NCBI GenBank assembly: GCA_029864165.1
Contig: JAOTTZ010000088.1
Coordinates: forward strand, 1 to 7,250
DNA length: 7,250 nt
Source: Burkholderiaceae bacterium
GTDB lineage: Bacteria; Pseudomonadota; Gammaproteobacteria; Burkholderiales; Burkholderiaceae_C
Reading direction: 5' to 3'
Shown here: piece by piece, positions 1 to 6,462 of the stretch
Numbering within the stretch: the first letter of the stretch is position 1
Layout of the letters: each line of letters opens with the position of its first letter
Position numbers and translations under genes: made by a program
Notes under the pieces: generated by a model
The model's database searches: none
The model's input: only the letters and a program-made list of their open reading frames with translations
Told to the model about the DNA's origin: nothing

Positions 1-165
1 TGAGATGGAGCAGACCACGGTCGAAACGCTGACCCTTTGGCCCAACTTCAACTTTCAAGCGCTGTTGACGCATTTGTTGCAGTCGGGATCGTTGGCCCGG
101 ATTCCATCGCTTAAAACAGCACATCGCCCAGGATCATCACTTTGACCAAGCGCTGACGTCGCACC
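1..165. other. Unassigned region upstream of the sigma factor gene
   Basis: No recognisable gene. On the plus strand one frame is open from base 2 to a TGA at 143-145 and another from base 4 to a TAA at 112-114; neither translation resembles a family I know, though either could be the last codons of a gene starting left of the window. The stretch must carry the promoter of the sigma/anti-sigma pair unless that comes from further left. I see no clear ECF-type GGAAC -35 box. A 9-base direct repeat, CAAGCGCTG, occurs at 56-64 and 147-155, each followed closely by GACG. Confidence 0.4.
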
Positions 166-690
166 ATGAGCGAGTACGCCGACTTCTCTGCTTTGGTCAC
201 CGCGTACGCCGACGACTTGTATCGTTATGCGCGGTGGCTTAGTCGCGATGCGCACAAAGCTGAAGACCTGGTTCAAGAGACCTTGCTGCGCGCTTGGCGA
301 AGCTTTGCGACTCTGCGGCAAGCTGGTTCCAGCAAGGCTTGGTTGATAACCATATTGCGGCGCGAGTATTTTCGGCACCCCCTCGACAAAAGCACAGTCA
401 GCATAGACGATTTGGACACTGCGCTGAGCGAAAGTGAACTGGCTGCGCCAATGCCGATACTCGACGACGTTGTGGATGCCAAGCGTTGCTTAAACCGGTT
501 GCCCGACCTGTACCGCGAGGCCCTGATTCTTCAGATTTACTTTGGCTATTCAACCGGTGAAATGGCCAAGCTGCTTGAAACAACTGAATCGGCTGTTTCC
601 AACCGTTTGCTAAGAGCCCGTGCAGCGCTAGCCGGCGCCGCGGCGAACACCGCCAGTAACGTCGTGCCCTTTCGGAGAAAGTTGTCATGA
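166..690 (+). CDS. ECF-family RNA polymerase sigma factor (sigma-70 family)
   Basis: A 174-residue alternative sigma factor that would direct core RNA polymerase to a small regulon. Region 2 spans roughly residues 8-72 and contains the typical region 2.2 core AEDLVQETLLRAW (residues 32-44). A short variable linker (about 73-105) follows, then region 4 (about 109-156) with LNRLPDLYREALIL and a helix-turn-helix near residues 127-152 (GYSTGEMAKLLETTESAVSN) that would read the -35 element. The length and two-domain build fit a minimal ECF factor with no C-terminal extension. The ATG at 166 places region 2 at the expected distance from the N-terminus; no strong Shine-Dalgarno is seen in front. The stop codon overlaps the next gene's ATG (ATGA, 687-690), so the pair is probably translationally coupled. 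Parts of the gene are less GC-rich than the neighbours (bases 541-600 about 47% by hand count). The exact ECF group and regulon are unknown. Confidence 0.93.
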   Translation: MSEYADFSALVTAYADDLYRYARWLSRDAHKAEDLVQETLLRAWRSFATLRQAGSSKAWLITILRREYFRHPLDKSTVSIDDLDTALSESELAAPMPILDDVVDAKRCLNRLPDLYREALILQIYFGYSTGEMAKLLETTESAVSNRLLRARAALAGAAANTASNVVPFRRKLS

Positions 691-1391
691 ATTGTGCTCA
701 AGCTCGTCGAGCGCTCTCCCTGAGTCCGCAACAAATCCCGCCGGACGTTGGCCAGCACATCGCCGGTTGCAGCCAGTGTTCGTTGTTTGCGACCGCACAA
801 TCACGCGGCGATGAAATGCTGCGCGCGGCTTTTGAGTCCACGCGGTCTCCAGGCATGTTGGAGAGGCTGTCGCTCCAGCACGCGATGGCGCAGCGCCGGC
901 GTCGCATGTTTCTGGGCGCTGCGGCCAGCGTCGCACTCGGTACTGTAGGGGGCGCGCTGTTCTGGCCTCGCAGCCAGCAAATGTCTACCGAACACTGGGC
1001 CTTGGCCATGCGTGACCATGTTCTCGAAGACCCATTACACCTGCTACCGCCAGACCCCAAAGCGCCGGCTCAATTGAAAGCTGCCTTTGCCAGTATCGGT
1101 ATCGTACCCTTGGCACCCCTGCCCACGATTCTCCGAGCAAGCGCCTGCCAGCTTAAGGGGTACCAAGCTGCACACTTGGTGTTTGAAGTCGTGGGCCAGA
1201 GAGCGGTCGCGTTCTTGCTGGATGCGCTGACCGGCCCCACGACCATCGTGACCGAAGGGCTGCAAGGCGAGCTGCGATCGCTGGTCGGTGGCTCGGTAGG
1301 TGTTTTTGCCAAAGACATGGCCACGGTACGCACATTGGCCGACATCATGGTCTCATGTTTAAAGCTGGACAAACGCAGCGCAACGATTTGA
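687..1391 (+). CDS. Membrane-anchored anti-sigma factor, ZAS-like N-terminus and DUF3379-like C-terminus
   Basis: A 234-residue protein encoded directly behind the ECF sigma factor with a 4-base overlap, the standard position for its cognate inhibitor. The N-terminal domain has Cys3 and then His24-X3-Cys28-X2-Cys31, the HX3CX2C pattern of zinc-associated anti-sigma domains, so it probably binds the sigma factor in the cytoplasm. A basic run (Arg70-Arg73) is followed by one hydrophobic segment (about 75-93), giving an N-in, C-out topology with residues from about 95 to 234 in the periplasm. That outer part (EHWALAMRDHVLEDPLHLL near 102-120, and AAHLVFEVVGQRAVAFLLDA near 161-180) resembles my recollection of DUF3379 proteins. 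It also holds two cysteines, Cys154 and Cys224, which could form a disulfide. The sequence RRMFL (72-76) resembles a twin-arginine motif. The anti-sigma role is inferred from context and motif; the signal sensed is unknown. Confidence 0.8.
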   Translation: MNCAQARRALSLSPQQIPPDVGQHIAGCSQCSLFATAQSRGDEMLRAAFESTRSPGMLERLSLQHAMAQRRRRMFLGAAASVALGTVGGALFWPRSQQMSTEHWALAMRDHVLEDPLHLLPPDPKAPAQLKAAFASIGIVPLAPLPTILRASACQLKGYQAAHLVFEVVGQRAVAFLLDALTGPTTIVTEGLQGELRSLVGGSVGVFAKDMATVRTLADIMVSCLKLDKRSATI

Positions 1392-1410
1392 ATCAGTTCA
1401 TCAACAGTTC

Positions 1411-1470
1411 AAACAAAAGCGTTGCGCCCCGCAAAGTTCTCTTGCGGCGGGAAGGGGTTGCGAACAACGC
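1411..1470 (-). terminator. Possible imperfect rho-independent terminator of the pepA-holC operon
   Basis: This lies in the 121-base convergent gap between the anti-sigma gene and the DUF2486-like gene. Read on the minus strand, an outer stem GCGTTG (1470-1465) can pair with CAACGC (1424-1419). An inner hairpin CCGCAA/TTGCGG has a 7-base loop (arms 1447-1442 and 1434-1429). TTTTGTTT (1418-1411) follows the outer stem directly. The stem is interrupted and a competing small hairpin (GTTG-TTCG-CAAC) exists, so folding strength is uncertain. No T-tract follows on the plus strand, so it would serve mainly the minus-strand operon. Confidence 0.42.
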
Positions 1471-1510
1471 CTACGGGGATGCGGAGTCGCCGTGTTTGTT
1501 GAAATGGGCT

Positions 1511-1546
1511 GGTCAACGGCGCCGGCGCGCCAGTTCTTGCATAACC
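1511..1546. repeat. Imperfect direct repeat, copy 1 (3' end of the DUF2486-like gene)
   Basis: This shares an exact 12-base core, GCGCCAGTTCTT (1527-1538), with 1934-1945. Around the core both copies have GTC-N-A near the left end, CCGGCG just before the core (two extra bases here), and AACC at the right end. The copy covers the last codons and stop of the DUF2486-like gene. It may be a chance match or the remnant of a small duplication. Confidence 0.35.
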
Positions 1547-1881
1547 ACCTCGCGCAATGTGGCTGTCAGTTCCAGCCGCGCATCGTGAATCAAGGCGTCG
1601 ACAAACCGTTCTAGTGTCGGGGTCAACACTTCTCTAAGCCGCCGCTCAGGAATTAGATCAGCATGGCGCAGCAGCTCGGCGAGCACACGCTGGGCCACGC
1701 GGTCTTCGTTGATCTCCACCGCAGATTCTTGGTTGATCTCCGCCGCAGGTAGCGGCGACATGTTCTGCGCAACATCCTGCCCGCCCGGGTCGCCGCCGCT
1801 GTCTTGCGCAGCCAATGCGCCCAGGTTGGGCACCTCAACGACGTCATGGAGTATCGGCAGCTCTCTTTGTTTGGGATTCAT
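1513..1881 (-). CDS. Small DUF2486-like protein of unknown function
   Basis: The third gene of the pepA operon; with the ATG at 1881 it encodes 122 residues. The N-terminus (MNPKQRELPILHDVVEVPNL) has the short P-[IV]-L-x-[DE]-V-V motif that I associate with DUF2486 proteins found beside holC in Burkholderiales. A low-complexity, acidic, Gly/Pro/Gln-rich middle (about residues 24-54) follows. The rest is a predicted amphipathic helical region (about 57-122) ending in the basic run ARRRR. There is no signal peptide or membrane segment, so it is probably cytoplasmic. A GTG at 1920 in the same frame would add 13 residues; I prefer the ATG because the family motif then sits right at the N-terminus and a GAGG/CAGAG-like stretch lies upstream. 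Function is unknown. The assignment is by resemblance and gene neighbourhood. Confidence 0.72.
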   Translation of the reverse strand: MNPKQRELPILHDVVEVPNLGALAAQDSGGDPGGQDVAQNMSPLPAAEINQESAVEINEDRVAQRVLAELLRHADLIPERRLREVLTPTLERFVDALIHDARLELTATLREVVMQELARRRR

Positions 1882-1919
1882 GCGCACTCTGAGCTCAAGC
1901 CTCGCGTTTGCGACCGGCA

Positions 1920-1957
1920 CCGTCGATGGACCGGCGCCAGTTCTTCATTGTGCAACC
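1920..1957. repeat. Imperfect direct repeat, copy 2 (3' end of holC)
   Basis: This copy carries the 12-base core GCGCCAGTTCTT at 1934-1945, preceded by CCGGCG and followed by AACC at 1954-1957. It spans the holC stop codon and the holC-DUF2486 spacer. Together with copy 1 it brackets the small gene, about 407 bases apart. Confidence 0.35.
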
Positions 1958-2376
1958 TCGTGCCGTTTCAAAGCATACCCCCGGTCGGCGTAATGCCTCC
2001 AGCGCTGCCTGGCGGCTTGCTTGGCTTGTTCGTCGTCGGGCACGACTTCGATCAATCGGGCAAAACTCTCGAACCCCGGCACGAGGTCGTCACCTAAATT
2101 GAGCAGCGCCTCGCGATGGGCGACGTCGTCCACATGTTCGACCAGCCACACCGGCGTGGCTTGTAGTCGCGACGCAATGGTCTTGCGGTCACTGACGCGA
2201 ACATGGGGAACAAAGTCGCGCGCTTCGAACGACCACAGCAAGCTGTCCAGGCGCGCCAGCGTAGGCGCAGGCGCTGTCACGACCACCTGCGCTCCCAAGG
2301 CCTGCGCCTTGCGCAGCAGGCGGCACGCGTAGCGCAGCCTGTCGGCGACGTTGAGGTGGAACATGACTTCGGTCAT
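1945..2376 (-). CDS. holC: DNA polymerase III chi subunit
   Basis: A 143-residue protein recognised as HolC. The chi subunit works with psi in the clamp-loader complex of the replicative DNA polymerase III and contacts single-stranded DNA-binding protein. The visible features follow the family. The N-terminal beta strand is MTEVMFHLNVADR. Next comes a helix of the type YACRLLRKAQALGAQVVV. LARLDSLLWSFEARDFVPHV (about 41-60) corresponds to the LDEALW...FVPH segment of E. coli HolC. The C-terminal QAARQRWRHYADRGYAL (about 121-137) matches the R-x-Y-x-x-A-G-F helix. The length is normal. The start at 2376 lies 15 bases after the pepA stop, without a strong Shine-Dalgarno, so translation may depend partly on coupling to pepA. 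The pepA-holC order is conserved in beta- and gammaproteobacteria. Confidence 0.9.
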   Translation of the reverse strand: MTEVMFHLNVADRLRYACRLLRKAQALGAQVVVTAPAPTLARLDSLLWSFEARDFVPHVRVSDRKTIASRLQATPVWLVEHVDDVAHREALLNLGDDLVPGFESFARLIEVVPDDEQAKQAARQRWRHYADRGYALKRHEVAQ

Positions 2377-2391
2377 TCGATCAGGATGGCA

Positions 2392-3849
2392 TCATGACAA
2401 GGCCTGCGCCAGAACAAAGTGCGTCAGCAGCGGCACCGGCCGCCCGGTAGCGCCCTTGGCCGTACCCGATTTCCACGCGGTACCGGCAATATCGAGGTGC
2501 ACCCACCGGTACTTGCCCGTGAAACGGCGCAAAAACATTGCCGCTGTGATCGCACCGCCAACGCGCGGGCCGACATTGCCCATATCGGCAAAGTTACTCT
2601 TGAGCGCCTCATCGTACTCCTCGTCGAGCGGCATGCGCCAGCACGGATCGAGCGCACTGGCCGCAGCCGCCTGCATTTGCGCGGCCAGTCCGTCGTCCGC
2701 CGTGAACAGGCCAGAGTGATGCTTACCGAGCGCAACCACGCAGGCACCGGTGAGTGTGGCCACATCGACCACCAGCGCTGGCTTGAAGCGTTCAGCGTAG
2801 GTGAGTGCATCGCACAAGATCAGCCTGCCCTCGGCATCGGTATTGAGGATCTCTATCGTCTGCCCCGACATGCTCTTGACGACATCGCCCGGTTTGATGG
2901 CACGGCCACCCGGCATGTTCTCGCAAGCCGGAACGATGCAGACCAGGTTCAGCTTGGGTTTGAGCTCGGCGACCGCACGCAGTGTGCCCAACACGCTGGC
3001 AGCGCCACCCATGTCGAACTTCATTTCGTCCATCTCTGCCGCAGGCTTGATCGAAATGCCACCGCTGTCGAAGGTGATACCCTTGCCGACCAACACGACC
3101 GGCGCCGTGGCCTTGGGCGCGCCGTCGTAGCGCACGACGATGAACTTCAAGGGTTCTGCGGAGCCCCGGGCCACGGCGAGAAAAGCGCCCATGCCCAGTT
3201 TCTCGACGGCCCTGCGGTCCAGCACCTGAACTTTGAGTCCATAACTCTTGGCGAGCTTGCCGGCTTGCGCAGCGAGGAAGCTGGGCGTGCAGTGGTTGCC
3301 CGGCAGGTCCGCCAGCCCGCGCGCAAGTCGCACGCCTTGCGCCACCGCCTGCCCGCGTGCCAGGCCGCGTCGGGCTGCCTTCTCCTCGGCCTTGCTGCAC
3401 AACAGGGTCAGCTTGGCAAACGCCTTTGGCGGTGGAGCGCTGGGCTTGGTATGGCGGTATACATATACCGCGTCGTCCGCGGCGGTGACCAAAGCCTCGG
3501 CGTGCTCGGCCGTCAGTACGCCCGCCGCGGCCACAGCAACATGTTTGCCACCCAAGTTCTTGAGTTGCGCCAATGCGCCGGCAACAGCGGCCTTGAAACC
3601 CTTGGGCGTCATGTTAGCGGCGGCGGCCACCAACAACCGCGCTGCCTTCACGCCGGCGGGGCGGTGCACGTACAGTGTGCACCCCTTCTTGAGCTCAAAG
3701 TCACCACGCCGAATGGCATCGGCGATCGTGTCGGCCAGATGCCGGTCGGGCTTGGGCTCGACCGCGTCTGCAGCGACGATCAAGATCAATGTATCGGCGA
3801 CGACTGAAGTCAACCGCTCGGGGGAAGAAATTTGCAGGTGCAAGTCCAT
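2392..3849 (-). CDS. pepA: Cytosol (leucyl) aminopeptidase, M17 family
   Basis: A 485-residue M17 leucine aminopeptidase, which removes N-terminal amino acids from peptides in the cytoplasm using two metal ions, normally as a hexamer. The N-terminal non-catalytic domain covers about residues 1-165 and the catalytic domain the rest. The signature NTDAEGRL lies at 336-343. The expected metal ligands Lys256, Asp261, Asp279, Asp338 and Glu340, and the catalytic Lys268 and Arg342, are all present with the same spacing as in E. coli PepA (Lys270 through Arg356, a constant shift of 14). The enzyme should therefore be active. DLPGNHCTPSFLA (181-193) corresponds to the conserved N-x-x-T-P stretch. It is the first gene of the pepA-holC operon and is divergent from lptF with only 29 bases between start codons. 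E. coli PepA also binds DNA (carAB regulation, cer/Xer recombination); whether this one does cannot be told from the sequence. Confidence 0.97.
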   Translation of the reverse strand: MDLHLQISSPERLTSVVADTLILIVAADAVEPKPDRHLADTIADAIRRGDFELKKGCTLYVHRPAGVKAARLLVAAAANMTPKGFKAAVAGALAQLKNLGGKHVAVAAAGVLTAEHAEALVTAADDAVYVYRHTKPSAPPPKAFAKLTLLCSKAEEKAARRGLARGQAVAQGVRLARGLADLPGNHCTPSFLAAQAGKLAKSYGLKVQVLDRRAVEKLGMGAFLAVARGSAEPLKFIVVRYDGAPKATAPVVLVGKGITFDSGGISIKPAAEMDEMKFDMGGAASVLGTLRAVAELKPKLNLVCIVPACENMPGGRAIKPGDVVKSMSGQTIEILNTDAEGRLILCDALTYAERFKPALVVDVATLTGACVVALGKHHSGLFTADDGLAAQMQAAAASALDPCWRMPLDEEYDEALKSNFADMGNVGPRVGGAITAAMFLRRFTGKYRWVHLDIAGTAWKSGTAKGATGRPVPLLTHFVLAQALS

Positions 3850-3878
3850 AATGCAGCTTGTTTGATTGCGTGCCGAGC

Positions 3879-4973
3879 ATGTTATTCGATTCCACCCTAC
3901 GCCGAGACTTGGCGCGCAGCTTTGCCGCCACGCTCGTCGTCATATTGACGATCGTCATCACGATGATGCTGATCCGCACCTTGGGCCTGGCCGCCAACGG
4001 CAAGGTGGCACCGCAGGATGTCGTGCTGCTTTTGACTTATACGGCGCTATCGCATCTGCCGACCATGCTCAGCCTTTCGCTGTTCATCGCCACCGTGGCA
4101 ACGCTGACCCGCATGTACCGCGACAGCGAAATGGTGATCTGGTTCACCAGTGGCGTCAGCTTGTCGCGCTTTGTGCGTCCGGTATTGCGCCTCGGTTGGC
4201 CAGTGCTGACACTGGTGATGTTGTTGGTGCTGTTTGTATGGCCCTGGGTCAACCAGCACAGCGCCGCGCTGAAGGAACGTTACGAGCGCCGCTCCGACCT
4301 CTCGCGCATCGTACCGGGACAGTTTCAAACTTCACGCGACGGCCGCCGGGTATTTTTCATCGATCGCGACAGCCAAGATAACCGTAACGGCCGCAACGCA
4401 TTCATCCTGACCCGCGACGCGAACCATGAGTCGGTCGTCTCTGCACGCAGCGGGCGCATCGAAGAACAAGGTGACCGGCGCTTCATCGTGCTGGAGCAAG
4501 GGCAGCGCAACGAGGTGAACCTGGCCACGCGCGAGAAGACCGTTTCACGCTTTGCAAGCTATAGCGTGCTCGCGGGCGAGCGCGCTCTGTCCAACGTGGA
4601 CGATCCGCCTGAAAAAACACTTCCCAGCGTAGAGCTGCTGCTTCACCCCGTGCCGCGTTACCAGGGCGAACTGACTTGGCGTCTGGGTTTGGTGATGGGG
4701 GCCGCCAACCTGCTGCTGTTGGCGATTGGCCTGTCGGCTACCAATCCCCGCCGCACCGGCAACTGGAGCCTGTTGTTTGCACTGCTCAGCTTCGTTGTTT
4801 ACTACAACTTGATCAACCTGTCGAAAGCTTGGGTCGCTGGCGGCAAAGCCAGCATGGGCGGCGTGCTGCTGGCAACGCACGGCAGTGCGTTCCTGCTGGC
4901 ACTGGCGCTGCTATGGTGGCGCACTTACGCCAGAAACCTTGGCCACCTCAGATGGCCGCGGATGAACGCATGA
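3879..4973 (+). CDS. lptF: LPS export ABC transporter permease LptF
   Basis: A 364-residue inner-membrane permease. With LptG and two LptB ATPases it extracts lipopolysaccharide from the inner membrane and passes it to LptC/LptA. The build is that of the YjgP/YjgQ family. The N-terminus is MLFDSTLRRDLARSF. Membrane segments lie near 14-36, 49-76 and 103-124. A hydrophilic periplasmic beta-jellyroll domain covers about 128-262, and three more membrane segments lie near 268-287, 296-316 and 329-347. The cytoplasmic loop after helix 2 has RDSEMVIWFTSGVS (81-94), the coupling-type motif shared by LptF and LptG. A TTG at 3858 in frame would add seven residues; the ATG at 3879 fits the usual LptF N-terminus. 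The stop overlaps the lptG start (ATGA, 4970-4973). The region just upstream is almost entirely pepA coding sequence, so the lptF promoter must lie within or next to the pepA start. Confidence 0.95.
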   Translation: MLFDSTLRRDLARSFAATLVVILTIVITMMLIRTLGLAANGKVAPQDVVLLLTYTALSHLPTMLSLSLFIATVATLTRMYRDSEMVIWFTSGVSLSRFVRPVLRLGWPVLTLVMLLVLFVWPWVNQHSAALKERYERRSDLSRIVPGQFQTSRDGRRVFFIDRDSQDNRNGRNAFILTRDANHESVVSARSGRIEEQGDRRFIVLEQGQRNEVNLATREKTVSRFASYSVLAGERALSNVDDPPEKTLPSVELLLHPVPRYQGELTWRLGLVMGAANLLLLAIGLSATNPRRTGNWSLLFALLSFVVYYNLINLSKAWVAGGKASMGGVLLATHGSAFLLALALLWWRTYARNLGHLRWPRMNA

Positions 4974-6082
4974 ACACAGTTCGCCGCCTGCTCTATGCCG
5001 AGATTGTCTATTCGGTCGTTTTTGTCGCGTTGGCTTTTCTCTCGCTGTTTTTCTTCATCGATTTCGTCGATGAACTGGGCGATGTCGGCACCAAAGAATA
5101 CAGTGTGTTGCACGCTGCCTTGTACACCCTGCTCCTGTTGCCCCGCCATCTCTATGAGCTGTTTCCCATCGCAGTGCTGATCGGTGCAATCTACGCGCTG
5201 TCACGACTGGCACAATCGTCGGAATTCACCGTCTTGCGCACCAGTGGTCTTGGCCCGGGACGCGCGCTGGGCTTGCTGGGTATGCTCGGTTTTTTCTTCG
5301 CCGTCTTCACATTCATCGTCGGCGACTACCTGGCGCCGTTGAGCGAAACCCAGGCCGCCGCGGTGCACACAAACTACAGGGGCAGCTATAAGTTCGAGCG
5401 CGCGGGCGCGTGGATAAAGGATCACCGGCGCACGCCGGAGGGTGAACGCTCGTACTCCGTCAGCGTGGGCAGCGCTGCATCGGACGGCGAACTGCTCAAT
5501 ATCCACATATACGAGTTCGACGCCGACGGGCGCCTGGTTGCACGCATCGCCGCTGAGCAAGGACAAGTCGACGCAGACGCCACTTGGCAACTCAAGCAAG
5601 CCAGCGTGACGCGCTGGAGCGGCTCGAATGCCGACGGCCTGGCGCAGGTGCGCGAAGAAAAGTTCACAAATTTCGCCTGGCCCAGCACGCTGTCGCCTCG
5701 CGTGGTGGCGGCAGCCGTGTTGCCAGTGACAACCATGTCCACGCTCGACTTGTTTCGCTACATCAGCCACCTGGCAAACAACGAACAGGCCGCGCAACGT
5801 TACGAAATTCAGTTCTGGAAACGGGCGCTGTACCCCCTGGCCTGCTTGGTCATGGTGGCGTTGGCGTTGCCGTTTGCCTACCTGCAGGCCCGTGATTCGG
5901 GCCTGAGCGTGCGGGTATTTGGCGGCATCATGCTAGGCATCAGTTTCGTTCTGCTCAATAACGTGACGGGCCACTTGGGCCTGCTGCACGAGTGGGCGCC
6001 GTGGGCCGTTGCAGCAACGCCCAGCGCGCTCTACCTCCTGATGTCGCTGGCGGCGTTTTCGTGGCTGGTGCGTTACCGATAA
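4970..6082 (+). CDS. lptG: LPS export ABC transporter permease LptG
   Basis: A 370-residue partner of LptF in the LptB2FG lipopolysaccharide exporter. It has the same architecture. Membrane segments lie near 12-32, 52-78 and 98-120. A periplasmic domain covers about 125-265, and three C-terminal helices lie near 286-305, 315-335 and 347-367. Family marks include RLLYAEIVYSV at the N-terminus, SSEFTVLRTSGL (83-94, the cytoplasmic coupling loop), STLDLFRYISHL (257-268) and FWKRALYPL...VMVALALPFAY (282-304). The open frame continues far upstream inside lptF, but homology begins at the ATG at 4970, which overlaps the lptF stop by four bases and implies coupled synthesis of the two subunits. An ATG at 4952 would add six residues and cannot be fully excluded. 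The stop TAA shares its last base with the start of the next gene. Confidence 0.95.
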   Translation: MNTVRRLLYAEIVYSVVFVALAFLSLFFFIDFVDELGDVGTKEYSVLHAALYTLLLLPRHLYELFPIAVLIGAIYALSRLAQSSEFTVLRTSGLGPGRALGLLGMLGFFFAVFTFIVGDYLAPLSETQAAAVHTNYRGSYKFERAGAWIKDHRRTPEGERSYSVSVGSAASDGELLNIHIYEFDADGRLVARIAAEQGQVDADATWQLKQASVTRWSGSNADGLAQVREEKFTNFAWPSTLSPRVVAAAVLPVTTMSTLDLFRYISHLANNEQAAQRYEIQFWKRALYPLACLVMVALALPFAYLQARDSGLSVRVFGGIMLGISFVLLNNVTGHLGLLHEWAPWAVAATPSALYLLMSLAAFSWLVRYR

Positions 6083-6462
6083 TGAAGCAAGGCCTGCTGC
6101 TGTTCGCGCACGGCGCTCGAGAACCGCGATGGACATCGCCGTTCGAAGACATTGCGCAGCGCATTCGCACGCAACAACCCGATGTGGCCCTTGAACTGGC
6201 CTATCTGGAGTTCATGTCGCCCAACATGGCCGAGGCTGGGCAGCGGCTGGCGGCAGCGGGGTGCAGGCGCGTGGCTATATTGCCGCTCTTTCTCGGTGCC
6301 GGAGGGCACGTACTCAAAGACCTGCCCGCCTTGATAGCCGATCTGGAGAAGATGCATCGGACCGTGCAGTGGCGGCGGCTGCCTATCATCGGCGAGGTCG
6401 ATTCGGTGCTCGCAGCCATGACGTCGGCCGCCGTGAACATGCTCACGCAACCGTCTCAATGA
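6082..6462 (+). CDS. cbiX: Short CbiX-type sirohydrochlorin chelatase
   Basis: A 126-residue single-domain chelatase of the CbiX/SirB group. The likely reaction is insertion of Fe2+ (or Co2+) into sirohydrochlorin to give siroheme, the cofactor of sulfite and nitrite reductases. The N-terminus reads GLLLFAHGARE with His10, and LFLGAGGHVLKDLP (69-82) contains His76. These are the two metal-binding histidines of the short CbiX family, spaced as in archaeal CbiX-S. YLEFMSPNMAEA (41-52) is another family segment. The length matches the half-size form, about half of the two-domain enzymes, so it probably works as a homodimer. The start codon overlaps the lptG stop by one base (TAATG, 6080-6084), placing it in the lptFG transcript. 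The following cysB gene supports a sulfite-reduction role over cobalamin synthesis. The metal used cannot be told from sequence. Confidence 0.88.
   Translation: MKQGLLLFAHGAREPRWTSPFEDIAQRIRTQQPDVALELAYLEFMSPNMAEAGQRLAAAGCRRVAILPLFLGAGGHVLKDLPALIADLEKMHRTVQWRRLPIIGEVDSVLAAMTSAAVNMLTQPSQ

Noticed and set aside
65..93. Possible sigma-70 promoter with TTGACG at 65-70
   Set aside because: At 17 bases spacing the -10 position reads ATCGTT, a poor match, and no alternative at 16 or 18 is better.
55..378. Minus-strand 107-codon frame over the upstream region and the sigma gene
   Set aside because: It is largely antisense to region 2 of a clear sigma factor and shows no domain or supporting start signal.
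1882..1920. GTG at 1920 as start of the DUF2486-like gene
   Set aside because: It has no clear Shine-Dalgarno, and the extra 13 residues precede the family's N-terminal motif; kept only as an alternative start.
2419..3807. Plus-strand open frame of 462 codons opposite pepA
   Set aside because: It lies antisense to a gene with complete M17 active-site residues. Long antisense frames are common opposite GC-rich genes, and its translation is rich in Arg/His/Gln with no recognisable domain.
3858..3878. TTG at 3858 as lptF start
   Set aside because: It would leave only 8 bases to pepA and add seven residues not typical of LptF; the ATG at 3879 fits better.
4676..4969. Upstream extension of the lptG frame by 98 codons inside lptF
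   Set aside because: The extension lies out of frame within lptF coding sequence, and LptG homology begins at the ATG at 4970, which has the usual ATGA overlap.
5992..6081. Upstream extension of the cbiX frame by 30 codons inside lptG
   Set aside because: CbiX homology starts at 6082 with MKQGLLLFAHG; the extension is a shadow of the lptG 3' end.
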